A DNA stretch of 64,000 nt from Magnetospirillum fulvum (GTDB lineage: Bacteria; Pseudomonadota; Alphaproteobacteria; Rhodospirillales; Magnetospirillaceae). Of the stretch, positions 1-10,800 are shown one piece after another (positions within the stretch are counted from its first letter, which is position 1; each line of letters opens with the position of its first letter). The notes under the pieces were generated by a model. The model worked only from the letters and a program-made list of their open reading frames with translations, was not told the origin of the DNA and made no database searches. The DNA lies in assembly GCF_900108475.1 (NCBI RefSeq), contig NZ_FNWO01000007.1:148296-212295 (forward strand), in the 5' to 3' direction. A program made the translations under genes and the position numbers.

Positions 1-1378
<1,378 letters not shown>

Positions 1379-1391
1379 GGGGTATTACGAA

Positions 1392-1907
1392 TTGACCAAC
1401 GCAGTTCAAGACAGCAACCGCCACACCATTTCCGTCCTGGTCGATAATGAATCCGGCGTGCTCGCCCGGGTCATCGGCCTGTTCTCGGGGCGTGGCTACA
1501 ATATAGAGAGCCTGACCGTCGCCGAGGTCGATGCGCGCGAGAATCTGTCGCGGATCACCATCGTTACCTCGGGCACCCGGATGATTATCGAGCAGATCAA
1601 GAACCAGCTGCGCCGTCTGGTGCCGGTGCACAAGGTCCACGATCTGACCATCGAAGGCCCCCATGTCTCGCGCGAGTTGGCCTTGATCAAGGTCGCCTCG
1701 ACCGGGGAAAAGCGGGTCGAGGCGCTCCGCATCGCCGACATCTTCCGCGCCCGCGCGATCGATTCGACCAACGAATCCTTTGTGTTCGAGGTGGTCGGCG
1801 CGACCGAGAAGGTCGATGCCTTCGTGACCCTGATGCAGCCGCTGGGACTGATCGACGTGTCGCGCACCGGCGTCGTCGCCATCGCCCGCGGCCCCAAGGC
1901 CCTGTAA
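1392..1907 (+). CDS. ilvH: acetolactate synthase small (regulatory) subunit
   Basis: 171-residue regulatory subunit that binds the catalytic subunit and gives valine feedback inhibition. An N-terminal ACT domain is clear (residues about 12-85; HTISVLVDNESGVLARVIGLF and SGRGYNIESLTV), followed by the usual C-terminal domain. Length is normal for the family. The start is a TTG at 1392 preceded by an AAGGGG Shine-Dalgarno run at about 1377-1382; no ATG lies nearby in frame. ilvC, often the next gene, is absent: the next gene is convergent and unrelated. Confidence 0.96.
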   Translation: MTNAVQDSNRHTISVLVDNESGVLARVIGLFSGRGYNIESLTVAEVDARENLSRITIVTSGTRMIIEQIKNQLRRLVPVHKVHDLTIEGPHVSRELALIKVASTGEKRVEALRIADIFRARAIDSTNESFVFEVVGATEKVDAFVTLMQPLGLIDVSRTGVVAIARGPKAL

Positions 1908-1923
1908 TCGCGGAACGCCGATC

Positions 1924-1948
1924 GGGGGGCGGCTTTTGTCCGTCCCCC
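1924..1948. terminator. hairpin between convergent ilvH and EAL gene
   Basis: A 9-bp stem (GGGGGGCGG at 1924-1932 with CCGTCCCCC at 1940-1948, one G-T pair) has a seven-base T-rich loop. It sits in the 42-base gap between two converging genes, where a shared terminator is expected. There is no T-run after either arm, so termination strength is uncertain. Confidence 0.4.
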
Positions 1949-1949
1949 G

Positions 1950-2696
1950 TCAGCGGAAATCAATCGCCTCGTCCGGGGTCAGCGCTTCGAAGGCGGGACG
2001 GGCGAACAGGAATCCCTGAACGAAGCGCAAGCCGGACTCTTTCAGCACCGCCAGTTCCTCGGCCCGCTCGACCCCTTCCGCCACCACCTTGATCTCCAGG
2101 TCGCGGCACACCGACAACATCGCCTGGACAATCACCCGGCGGGTGCGGTCGCGGTCGCAATTCCGCACCAGACCGATATCGATCTTGACGATGTCGGGAT
2201 GGATGTTGGCGAGCAGATTGAGGCCGCAGGCCCCCGCTCCGAAATCGTCGAGGGCGACCAGAAAGCCCTGGGTGCGGTAATAATCAATGATCCGCGACAG
2301 GTGGATGTGATCGGAGATGCTTTCGTCTTCGGTGATTTCGAACGTGATGCGGTCGCAGGGAAAACCGACCCGCTCGGCGGCGGCTAGGGTAGCGCGGATA
2401 CAGGCACTGGGCTCATAAACCGCGTTGGGCATGAAATTGATGTTGAGGCGACGGTCCAATCCCAGCCGCCCGGCCAGTTCGATCGCGCGGACCCGGCAGG
2501 CCTGATCGAAGCCATAGCGGTTTTCCGGCGTCACCTGCGACAGGATGCTGGCGGCGGACTGGCCTTCGGGGCCACGCACCAGCGCCTCGAACGCATGCAC
2601 CCGGCGTAATTCCAGGTCGATCACCGGCTGGAATGCCATCGAAAAGGGAATATCGAAGGTCTCGCCATCGCGGCATCGTCCGCACTGGGTGGGCAT
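1950..2696 (-). CDS. EAL-domain cyclic-di-GMP phosphodiesterase
   Basis: 248-residue stand-alone EAL domain predicted to hydrolyse c-di-GMP to pGpG in the cytoplasm. The catalytic set looks complete: E37 in FEALVRG, NINF around 85-88, E120/E123 in FEITE, the DDFGAG motif at 150-155, K171 in VKID, E207 in VAEGVE and Q227 in QGFLFARP. There is no GGDEF, REC or membrane segment. The N-terminus carries a CxxC pair (C5, C8) ahead of the EAL fold, which could bind metal or act as a thiol switch; that is inference. The gene stands alone, converging on ilvH and divergent from cysQ. Confidence 0.9.
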   Translation of the reverse strand: MPTQCGRCRDGETFDIPFSMAFQPVIDLELRRVHAFEALVRGPEGQSAASILSQVTPENRYGFDQACRVRAIELAGRLGLDRRLNINFMPNAVYEPSACIRATLAAAERVGFPCDRITFEITEDESISDHIHLSRIIDYYRTQGFLVALDDFGAGACGLNLLANIHPDIVKIDIGLVRNCDRDRTRRVIVQAMLSVCRDLEIKVVAEGVERAEELAVLKESGLRFVQGFLFARPAFEALTPDEAIDFR

Positions 2697-2817
2697 CGGT
2701 CACCTCCCGTCTTTGCCCGGCATCATCCACCGGGGGCCGGGGCCGGGTCAACGCGCCTGTTCGAGACTGGAACCATGACTGGCGCGGCGAACCGGCTTCG
2801 CTTACTCTTTTCCCATC

Positions 2818-3606
2818 ATGACTTACTCGCCCGCTGCCCTGCTTCCCGCCCTGGAGGATCTTGCCCGTCAGGCCGGAGCCGCCATCATGGAGATCTATGC
2901 CGAGGAGTTCGCGGTCCGCCACAAGGCGGATTCCTCGCCGGTGACCGAGGCCGATCTGCGGGCCGAGGCGATCATCCTGCCCGGACTCGCCGCGCTGACC
3001 CCCGATTTCGCGATCGTCGCCGAGGAACAGGTCGCGGCGGGACGGGTGCCGGTGCTGAGCGACCGCCCGTTCTGGCTGGTCGATCCGCTTGACGGCACCA
3101 AGGAATTCGTCCGTCGCAACGGCGAGTTCACCGTCAATATTGGCTTGATCGACAACGGGAATCCGGTCGCAGGCGTGGTGCTGGCCCCGGTGCCGGGCCT
3201 GCTGTGGTCGGGAGCGGGCGGCCGGGCCTTCCGGGTTGATGCCGATGGACAGCGCCAGTCGATCGCCTGCCGTCCCCGCCCCACCACCGGCGTCCGGATC
3301 GTCACCAGCCGGTCGCACAATCAGCCCGATCTGTTGACCCGATGGATGGCCCGGTTCGAACAGCCCGAACTCGACTTCGCCGGATCGTCGCTGAAACTGT
3401 GCCGGGTCGCCGAGGGCTCGGCCGACCTTTACCCCCGCTTTGGCCCCACCTGCGAATGGGATATCGCCGCCGCTCATGCCGTGCTGAGGGCGGCAGGCGG
3501 CACGATCGAGACCTTTGACGGCGTGCCGCTGGCCTATGCCAAGCCGGGCTTTCTCAATCCCGATTTCGTCGCCCGCGGATCCGAGCCGATCCCCCAACAC
3601 GTGTAG
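2818..3606 (+). CDS. cysQ: 3'(2'),5'-bisphosphate nucleotidase CysQ
   Basis: 262-residue member of the inositol-monophosphatase superfamily that removes the 3' phosphate of PAP, the by-product of sulfate assimilation. The metal-binding signature WLVDPLDGTKEF (about residues 85-96) is present, with an upstream acidic motif (VAEEQ) and the C-terminal EWDIAAAHAVLRAAGG. KEF after the DGT signature is typical of CysQ rather than SuhB. The ATG at 2818 gives a family-length protein, but no convincing ribosome binding site precedes it. No sulfur-assimilation neighbours are visible. Confidence 0.92.
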   Translation: MTYSPAALLPALEDLARQAGAAIMEIYAEEFAVRHKADSSPVTEADLRAEAIILPGLAALTPDFAIVAEEQVAAGRVPVLSDRPFWLVDPLDGTKEFVRRNGEFTVNIGLIDNGNPVAGVVLAPVPGLLWSGAGGRAFRVDADGQRQSIACRPRPTTGVRIVTSRSHNQPDLLTRWMARFEQPELDFAGSSLKLCRVAEGSADLYPRFGPTCEWDIAAAHAVLRAAGGTIETFDGVPLAYAKPGFLNPDFVARGSEPIPQHV

Positions 3607-3639
3607 CCTGGACAACCGTTCCAGACGGAAAATCCCCGC

Positions 3640-3850
3640 TCAAAATTGTTGCATTTTTCGCACGATCGAGCCATTCTGACCGAGTGAGAGGTTGATCCTT
3701 TCACCCTTTAGCCGCCGTAGTTCACTTACGGTGACTTGGCCGGAACTCGCAACCCATAGTGGTTGTGGCGGACTGCGATCCGCCCCTCGGGGATCTAGCC
3801 GCTTCTTCACGAAGAGAGGCCGTCGGCCCGCCCGGCGGTCTTTTCGTTGT
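3640..3850 (+). ncRNA. candidate structured small RNA between cysQ and GNAT gene
   Basis: This stretch fills most of a 313-base gene-free gap and is rich in inverted repeats: CCGTA/TACGG in 3714-3730, CAACC/GGTTG in 3750-3765, GGCGGA/TCCGCC in 3767-3784 and CTTC/GAAG near 3802-3814. It ends in a 9-bp stem at 3818-3826/3832-3840 followed by TTTT at 3841-3844, which resembles an intrinsic terminator. GCCGCCG at 3711-3717 can alternatively pair with CGGCGGT at 3833-3839 to close the whole structure. That rod-like fold would suit a 6S-like RNA, but I cannot assign a family. A start near 3670-3700 is a guess. It could instead be a leader of the downstream gene. Confidence 0.35.
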
Positions 3851-3919
3851 TCCCCTTCCCCTTTGCCAGACCGGCCCCCATCTGAAGGGCACGGCCCCTT
3901 TCATCACATCGGGACGACC

Positions 3920-4498
3920 ATGCTGATCCGCCGGCTTCCCCCGCACGAACGGTCGTCCTATGCCGACCACCTCAAACGGCTATCGCCCGAAGACCGTCAT
4001 TTGCGCTTCGCCCGCGCCGGGGTCAGCGACGAGTGGATCGACGCCCATGTCGCCGCGATCTCCGAGGATGGTTTGATCCTGGTCGGCGTCCTGCGTGAGC
4101 GGGTGATCGCCGCCGCCCATCTTGCCCTCGACGATGACAATGCCGTCGCCGAGGTCGGCCTTAGCGTCGATATCGAGCATCGCTCGGGCGGATTGGGGCG
4201 GGAATTGCTCAATCAGGCGGTGGTGTTCGCCCGCAATCGTCGCGCCGGAAAACTCTACACCCTGTGCCTGTCCGACAATCGCGGGATGGTGGCGCTGGCT
4301 CGCCGCGCCGGGATGGCGGTCGAATTCTCCCAGGGCGAGGCCGAGGCCCACCTGCCGCTGCCGCCGCCCGACCCGCTAACGGTGTCGCAGGAAATGTCGA
4401 CCGGCCTGTTCGCGGTGTTTCACGATTGGGCCGAATTGTTCGACCGCTATGGCGCGCTGGTCAACGCGGCGGTCCCCGGCATGCGCGCGAAGGAGTAG
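3920..4498 (+). CDS. GNAT-family N-acetyltransferase
   Basis: 192-residue protein read from the ATG at 3920; the frame is open further upstream, but that part overlaps the structured element and does not look coding. The GNAT core is visible: LILVGVLRERVIAAAHLAL and VAEVGLSVDIEHRSGGLGRELL, where the RSGGLG stretch corresponds to the acetyl-CoA pyrophosphate loop, then LCLSDNRGMVALARRAGM. This core resembles the acetyltransferase domain of protein lysine acetylases, but no substrate can be assigned. The gene ends shortly before the Sua5 gene on the same strand. Confidence 0.8.
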   Translation: MLIRRLPPHERSSYADHLKRLSPEDRHLRFARAGVSDEWIDAHVAAISEDGLILVGVLRERVIAAAHLALDDDNAVAEVGLSVDIEHRSGGLGRELLNQAVVFARNRRAGKLYTLCLSDNRGMVALARRAGMAVEFSQGEAEAHLPLPPPDPLTVSQEMSTGLFAVFHDWAELFDRYGALVNAAVPGMRAKE

Positions 4499-4534
4499 GA
4501 TTCCGCCGCCGGATTGCGCTATACCGAACCCGTT

Positions 4535-5497
4535 ATGTCCGACCCGTTCCCCCCCTGCCCCATTCCGCCCGACCGGCTGGCCGAGGCCGCAGATTTGCTG
4601 GCCCAAGGCGGTCTGGTCGCCTTTCCCACCGAGACGGTTTACGGGCTGGGCGGCGACGCCACCCGCGAGTCCGCTGTCGCCGCGATTTTCGCCGCCAAGG
4701 GCCGCCCCAGCTTCAACCCGCTGATTTCTCATGTCGCATCGGCCGAGGCCGCCGCCGCCTTGGTCGAGTTCGGCCCGCTGGCCCAGGCGCTGGCGGCGCG
4801 GTTCTGGCCCGGTCCGCTGACCCTGGTGCTGCGCCGACGAAGCGATTCGCCGATCTCCCTGCTCGCCACCGCCGGGCTCGACAGCATCGCGGTGCGGGTA
4901 CCCGACCATCCGGTCGCGCTGGCCCTGATCCGGGCGTTCGGCCGACCGCTCGCCGCCCCCTCGGCCAACCGCTCGGGCGCGGTCAGCCCGACGACGGCCG
5001 CCCACGTCGCCCAGTCGCTGGGCGACAAGGTCGGGATGATCCTGGATGGCGGCCCCTGCCGGGTCGGCGTCGAATCGACCGTGCTTGACCTCACCGGCGC
5101 GGTGCCTGTGCTGTTGCGGCCGGGCGGAATCGGGCTGGACGCGCTGGAGGCGGTGCTGGGTCTCCGCCCTCTGTGCCCCCGCCCGGACCACGCGTCTTCC
5201 TCTACGCCGCGCGCGCCGGGAATGCTGTCCAGCCATTACGCGCCCGCGCTGCCGGTCCGGCTGGAGGCCGCCGAGGCCGCCCCCGGCGAAGCGCTGCTGG
5301 GCTTCGGTCCCGGCGCGGCGACCCTCAATCTGTCGCCCGGCGGCGATCCGACCGAAGCCGCCGCCAACCTGTTCGCGATGCTGCGCGCGCTCGATCGTCC
5401 GGATTTCACCGGCATCGCCGTCCGCCCGATCCCCGATGCCGGGCTGGGTCTGGCGATCAACGACCGCCTGCGCCGGGCGGCGGCCCCACGAGGATGA
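4535..5497 (+). CDS. L-threonylcarbamoyladenylate synthase (Sua5 type)
   Basis: 320-residue enzyme that makes threonylcarbamoyl-AMP from threonine, bicarbonate and ATP for the t6A modification at position 37 of ANN-decoding tRNAs. The YrdC domain fills residues about 15-195 (FPTETVYGLGGDA, KGRPSFNPLI, FWPGPLTLVLRR, APSANRSGAVSPTTA and GVESTVLDL). A C-terminal Sua5 domain follows, with the linker SSTPRAPGMLSSHYAP. An ATG at 4535 is preferred over the in-frame TTG at 4514. The stop overlaps the start of the next gene (ATGA at 5494-5497), so the two are coupled. Confidence 0.93.
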   Translation: MSDPFPPCPIPPDRLAEAADLLAQGGLVAFPTETVYGLGGDATRESAVAAIFAAKGRPSFNPLISHVASAEAAAALVEFGPLAQALAARFWPGPLTLVLRRRSDSPISLLATAGLDSIAVRVPDHPVALALIRAFGRPLAAPSANRSGAVSPTTAAHVAQSLGDKVGMILDGGPCRVGVESTVLDLTGAVPVLLRPGGIGLDALEAVLGLRPLCPRPDHASSSTPRAPGMLSSHYAPALPVRLEAAEAAPGEALLGFGPGAATLNLSPGGDPTEAAANLFAMLRALDRPDFTGIAVRPIPDAGLGLAINDRLRRAAAPRG

Positions 5498-6915
5498 ACG
5501 CCCCGATGCGAGAGCTTGACCATTTGGCCGCAATCGTTGGACCGGGCAACCTCGTCACCGATCCCGACGACATGGCCCCCTATCTGGTCGAGGAACGCGG
5601 TCTGTACCGCGGGACGGCCCTGGCGGTGGCGCGACCCGGTTCGACCGCCGAGGTCGCCGCCCTGGTTACCGCCTGCGCCGAGGCCGGAATCGCGATGGTG
5701 CCCCAGGGCGGGCGCACCGGCTTGTGCGGCGGCGCGGTTCCCGCCGGGCTGGAGCGGGCGATCGTGATCGCGACCGAGCGGATGGACCGCATCCGCGCCG
5801 TCGATCCGGTCGATTTCACCATGACGGTCGAAGCGGGCTGCATCCTGGCCACGATCCAGGCGGCGGCGGACGAGGTCGGCTGCCTGTTCCCGCTGTCACT
5901 GGCGGCCGAGGGATCGTGCCGGATCGGCGGCAACATCGCCACCAATGCCGGCGGTACCAACGTGCTGCGCTATGGCTCGACCCGCGATCTGGTGCTGGGG
6001 CTCGAAGTGGTGCTGCCCGACGGGCGGGTGTGGAACGGGATCAAGGCGCTCCGCAAGGACAATACCGGCTATGCACTGAACCAATTGTTCATCGGCTCGG
6101 AAGGAACGCTGGGGATCGTCACCGCTGCGGTGCTGAAGCTCTATCCCCGCCCCGCCGAGCACCAGACCGCGTTGATCGGCCTGCCCGACCCGCAGGCGGC
6201 GCTGGCCCTGTTGGGACGGGCACGGCGAGCCAGCGGAGACGCCGTCACCGCTTGCGAATTGATGTCGCGATTTGCCTTCGATCTGGCGGTGCGCCACATC
6301 CCCGGCCTGCGCGATCCGCTGCAAACCGCGTCGCCGTGGCTGCTGCTGCTCGAACTGTCGTCGTCGCGGCCGGGCGGCCTGCGCGAGGCGGTCGAAACCG
6401 TGCTGGAAGAGGCGCTGGAGGACGGCACCGCCCAGGACGCGGTGCTGGCCGAAAGCGAGACCCAGCGTCTGGCGCTGTGGCGGCTGCGCGAATCGATCCC
6501 CGAGGCCCAGAAGCATGAGGGCGGCAGCATCAAGCACGACATTTCCGTCGCCACCTCGCATGTGCCCGACCTGATCGGGCGGGCGACGGCGGCGGTGGCG
6601 GAAGCGTTGCCCGGGGCGCGGCCGGTCGCGTTCGGCCATATCGGCGACGGCAACATCCATTTCAACGTGTCCCAGCCGGTGGGAGCCGACAAGGATTCCT
6701 TCCTCGATCAATGGCCCCGGCTCAACCGGATCATCCACGATGTCGTCACGGCGATGGGCGGCTCGATTTCGGCCGAACACGGCATCGGCCGGTTGAAAGC
6801 AGCCGAACTGGTCCGGATCAAACCGGACGTCGATCTTGACCTGATGCACCGGATCAAGCAGGCGTTCGACCCCGACGGATTGATGAATCCCGGCGCGGTG
6901 CTGATCCCCCGGTGA
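5494..6915 (+). CDS. FAD-linked 2-hydroxyacid dehydrogenase (GlcD / D-2-hydroxyglutarate dehydrogenase family)
   Basis: 473-residue flavoprotein. The N-terminal PCMH-type FAD-binding domain (residues about 35-215) includes PQGGRTGLCGGAVP and RKDNTGYALNQLFIGSEGTLG. The C-terminal FAD-oxidase domain contains GHIGDGNIHFNV and the terminal SAEHGIGRLK. The family oxidises D-lactate, glycolate or D-2-hydroxyglutarate and passes electrons to quinone or an electron-transfer flavoprotein; the substrate here is undetermined. GlcE and GlcF partners are absent, which favours a stand-alone D-2-hydroxyglutarate or D-lactate dehydrogenase over glycolate oxidase. The start ATG at 5494 overlaps the Sua5 stop. 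Confidence 0.88.
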   Translation: MNAPMRELDHLAAIVGPGNLVTDPDDMAPYLVEERGLYRGTALAVARPGSTAEVAALVTACAEAGIAMVPQGGRTGLCGGAVPAGLERAIVIATERMDRIRAVDPVDFTMTVEAGCILATIQAAADEVGCLFPLSLAAEGSCRIGGNIATNAGGTNVLRYGSTRDLVLGLEVVLPDGRVWNGIKALRKDNTGYALNQLFIGSEGTLGIVTAAVLKLYPRPAEHQTALIGLPDPQAALALLGRARRASGDAVTACELMSRFAFDLAVRHIPGLRDPLQTASPWLLLLELSSSRPGGLREAVETVLEEALEDGTAQDAVLAESETQRLALWRLRESIPEAQKHEGGSIKHDISVATSHVPDLIGRATAAVAEALPGARPVAFGHIGDGNIHFNVSQPVGADKDSFLDQWPRLNRIIHDVVTAMGGSISAEHGIGRLKAAELVRIKPDVDLDLMHRIKQAFDPDGLMNPGAVLIPR

Positions 6916-7000
6916 ACGACAAAGCCAACCCGAACGCTATAGAAATTCTGCGATTTGCGCTATATCTTTAGTCGGAAACACCCTTACGGGGGAGCCGACA

Positions 7001-7840
7001 ATGCGCAGACGAACGTTGATGGGACTCATGGCGGCGATGGTGGCGACGGCGATCCTGCCCTCGACCGCCAGCCGGGCCGAGGACACGCTGCGGATCGGCG
7101 TGGTTCCCCACACCAGCGCCCGCGTCGTGCTGGAAATGTACCAGCCCCTGCGCGAACGGCTGGAGACCGAACTGGGCCGCAAGGTCGAGATTCAGACCGC
7201 GCCCGATTTCACTTCGTTCGTCCGCCGCGCCCTCGCCCACGACTATGACATCGCGATCACCACCGGGCATCAGGCCCGGCTCTTGCAGCAGGATGCGGAC
7301 TACCTGCCGCTCGTCACCTACGAAGCCGAGTTCCGCGCCGTCGTAGTGGTGGGGGCACAATCCACGATCAGGCAGCCCGCGGATTTGACCGGCAAAACGA
7401 TAATCGGCCTCAGTCCGACCTCGCTGGTGACGCAGTGGGGACGCCACTGGGTCGCCGATCACGGCATCGCCGTGATTCAGACCCGCTATGTCAGCGCCGC
7501 CGACAGCATGGCGCAATTGCTGCTGGCCGACGAAGCTGCCGCCGGCTTCATGTCCACCGCCGTGTTCCAGAACCTAGCCCCCGACGTTCAGGCAAAGTTG
7601 CGCATTCTCGCCCGCTCCGAGCCGATGCTGGGCCGGGTCTACATGCTGAACGGTGCCTTGGCCGAGCAACGACCGGCCATCCTCGCCGCGCTGAAAGCCT
7701 TTGCCGCCTCTGCGGCAGGCAAGAATTATTTCAACAGTACAGCTCTCTCTGGCTACCGCCCGGTGACACATCAGGATCTGGCGGCAATGGATCCCTTCGC
7801 CCAGGAAGTCCGCACCCTGCTGCGCGAGGCTGCCCCATGA
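7001..7840 (+). CDS. PhnD-like periplasmic substrate-binding protein
   Basis: 279-residue exported protein of the phosphate/phosphonate/phosphite-binding (PhnD) superfamily. A signal peptide covers residues 1-26 (arginine-rich start, hydrophobic core, AxA-like end at SRAED). The two-lobed binding fold follows, with LRIGVVPHTSARVVLEMYQPL, DYDIAITTGHQARLL, LTGKTIIGLSPTSLVTQWG and AGFMSTAVF. A GGGGGAG ribosome binding site precedes the ATG. No ABC permease or ATPase is nearby. Its stop overlaps the start of a membrane histidine kinase (ATGA at 7837-7840), so it is probably the ligand-sensing partner of that kinase, not a transporter component. The ligand is unknown. Confidence 0.87.
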   Translation: MRRRTLMGLMAAMVATAILPSTASRAEDTLRIGVVPHTSARVVLEMYQPLRERLETELGRKVEIQTAPDFTSFVRRALAHDYDIAITTGHQARLLQQDADYLPLVTYEAEFRAVVVVGAQSTIRQPADLTGKTIIGLSPTSLVTQWGRHWVADHGIAVIQTRYVSAADSMAQLLLADEAAAGFMSTAVFQNLAPDVQAKLRILARSEPMLGRVYMLNGALAEQRPAILAALKAFAASAAGKNYFNSTALSGYRPVTHQDLAAMDPFAQEVRTLLREAAP

Positions 7841-10800
7841 TCTGGCCGTTCCATATCCGCACTGTCCGCGCCCGGTTGCTGATCGCCGCGATTCTGGTCG
7901 AAACGGTGATGCTGACTTTGATGGTCGGCAACGGATTGCGGGTGTTGTCCGTCAGTCTGGAAACCCAGGCCGAGTCCCAGGCGGAACAGTTGGTGCCGGT
8001 GCTCCAGGCGGCGCTGATCACCCCGCTGGCTCAGCGCGACCACGCCACCGTTCAGGCGATCCTTGACGAAAGCCGGGTTTCAAACGCGCTTGATTATCTG
8101 GCGGTCGAGGACGCCCGGGGCCGGGTCATCGCCATCAGCGGATGGGACAAGATCACTCCACTGCCCGTGGTGGAGTCCCGCCTCTCGTTTAACGAGAAGG
8201 CTCCGGGAATCCACCGATTCGACGTCGGCGCTCCGGTCGGTCTGCTGGGACAGGATCTGGGGCGGCTGCAATTCGGGCTGAACCTTGATGAGCAGGTCGC
8301 GGCGCTGCACACCCAGTTTTCGCAAAGTCTGGCGATCGCCGCCGCTGAGATTGCTCTGTCGGCGGCGCTGCTGACCGCGATCGGCATCTGGCTGACCCGC
8401 CATCTCACCGCCTTTGCCCGGATGAGCGAGGCGGTCGGACAAGGCGATTACGGCTCGGTCGAAATGGCCGAGGGAGACGATGACATCGGCCGTCTGGGCC
8501 GCGCCTTCAACGCGATGTCGCGCGCCGTCCACGAGCGGGTCCAGGACCTGACCATCGCGATCCGCCGCCGCGAGGAGGTCGAAGCCGAATTGCGGGCCAG
8601 TGAAGCCCGCTTCCGCGATCTGGCCGCCTCGGCCTCGGACTGGTTCTGGGAAAGCGACGACCAGGGTCGGCTGACCTATGCCTCCGAACTGATCGCCTCG
8701 GTGTTGGGGGTGACCCCGGCGGCGGTGGTCGGTCTGACCTGGTTCGATCTCGGCCTGAACGATTTGCCCGAGATGGCCGATCAATACCGCCACGATCTGG
8801 CCGAACGCGCCCCCTTCCGCGATCTGACGATCAATATCGGCCCACCGGGCGGCAAGGACTTCCGCACCGTGCGGGTCAGCGGTACCCCGGTGTTCGATGC
8901 CGATGGCCGGTTCACCGGCTATCGCGGCGTAGGCGCCGACATCACCCGCGAGGCCCTGGCCGAATTCCGCGCCCAGCGCGCCCAACAGCAATTGGTTGAT
9001 GCGCTGGAGAGTTTGGCCGACGCCATCGCAGTTTATGACGTCAATGATCATCTGGTGATCAGCAATGCGGCCTATCGCGGCCTGTTACGGATCGACCAGG
9101 AAACGGCGGACGGCGACGTTACCTTTCGCGATATCATTACCTATGCCTACGATCACCGCCTGTTCAATATCGGCGGACGGGATTTCGACACCTGGATCGA
9201 TGATCGTATCCGCCGCCATCGTGACGCCAATGGCGAGGTCTTCATTGTCCAGACCCATGACGGCCACTGGTTCCAAAGCCGCGAATTCTCCACCCGGGAA
9301 GGCGGAGTTGTCTCGGTCCGTACCGACATCACCGAACTGAAACGCCGCGAGGTCGAGTTAGACATCCTGCGGCGGCGCTATGCCCTGATCCTGGGGGCGG
9401 CGGGCGAAGGAATCTTGGGGCTTGATCGTGACGGACGGGTCACCTTTGCCAATCCGGCCGCTGCGGCGCTGCTGGATTATTCGGACGAGCGGATGATCGG
9501 AACCGCACTGATCGAGTTGTTAGGCGACACCGCACCCGAAAATCAGACCGCCGCCGCCCCTGGCATCGTCACCGCCTGCCGCGACGGCCGCGCCGAGACC
9601 GGACGCGGCCAGATCGTCACGCGTGGCAATTCGCAACCGCTGCCGATTGATTATTATGTCGGACCGATTGTCGAAGCAGGCGAGATCGGCGGCGCGGTGC
9701 TGCTGGTCCGCGATGCTACCCTTCGCCTGCATTACGAATGGACCCTGGCCAACCAGCAAAAGGAACTGGAACGCCAGGTCGCCGAGCGCACCGCCGAACT
9801 GGTCCGCGCCGTCGATATCCGGGCCAGAACCGAGGCCGCCTTGCGCTCGTCGCGCGAGCGGATGAAGGGCATCACCGACAGTCTGGTCGAAGGCGTGGTG
9901 GTCACCGACCGGCATGGACAGCTTGTTTTCGCCAATCCATCGGCACGGCAATTGCTGGAATGCGGCGACATCACCGATATCGAGGGCTATCCACTGGATA
10001 CGTTCATGCGGCTGGATACCGCCGCAGGCGCGGTCGATTTCGCCCAATCGCCCTTCCGCAAGATGCTGGATGGCGGCACCGCACCCTCGGACAACGACGC
10101 CCGCTTTATCCTGACCAGCGGCCGCCCCCTGGCGGTGGCCTATTCCTGTGCGCCGTTGATCGACGACGAAATCGGACGCGGGGTGATCTTGTCCTTCCGC
10201 GATATCGGGGTGCTGAAACTGGCCCAGCACGAAACGATGCAATCGGCCCGGCTGGCCAGCATCGGCCAGCTTGCCGCCGGGATCGCCCACGAAATCAATA
10301 CCCCGATCCAGTATATCGGCGACAATCTGCGCTATCTCGACGGTGCCTTGACCAAATTGAAAAGCGTGGTCGAGGCGGGGCGCGATCTGGCGGTCCAGGC
10401 TGCCGCCACCCCCGATCTCGCCGCAGCGGCGGGGCGGTTCGAGGAAACCGCAGCGCGCGTCAAGATCGGTCGCCTGCTGACCGAATTGCCCGATGCGGTC
10501 GCCGAATCACTGGACGGAGTCGGGCAGATTGGCCGCATCGTCCTGTCGATGAAGGAATTTTCTCACCCCGGCACCTCGGCCAAGACCGCCACCGACATCA
10601 ACCGCGCCCTGGAAAGCACGCTGACAGTCTGCCGCAACAACTGGAAGCATGTTGCTGAAATTAAACGTAATTTCGACACCGACCTTCCCCCGGTCAATTG
10701 TCACACCGGCGAGATCAATCAGGTGTTCCTCAACCTTATTCTCAACGCCGCCCAGGCGATCGAAAGCGCGGGCAAGCCGTTGCCGGGCACGATCACAATC

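Noticed and set aside
2413..3615. 400-codon minus-strand open frame over cysQ
   Set aside because: It is antisense to cysQ and overlaps the EAL gene. It shows no domain and low-complexity basic composition, typical of long shadow frames in high-GC DNA.
3692..3919. N-terminal extension of the acetyltransferase frame
   Set aside because: It overlaps the structured element, reads as arginine/serine-rich sequence, and the ATG at 3920 gives a normal GNAT start.
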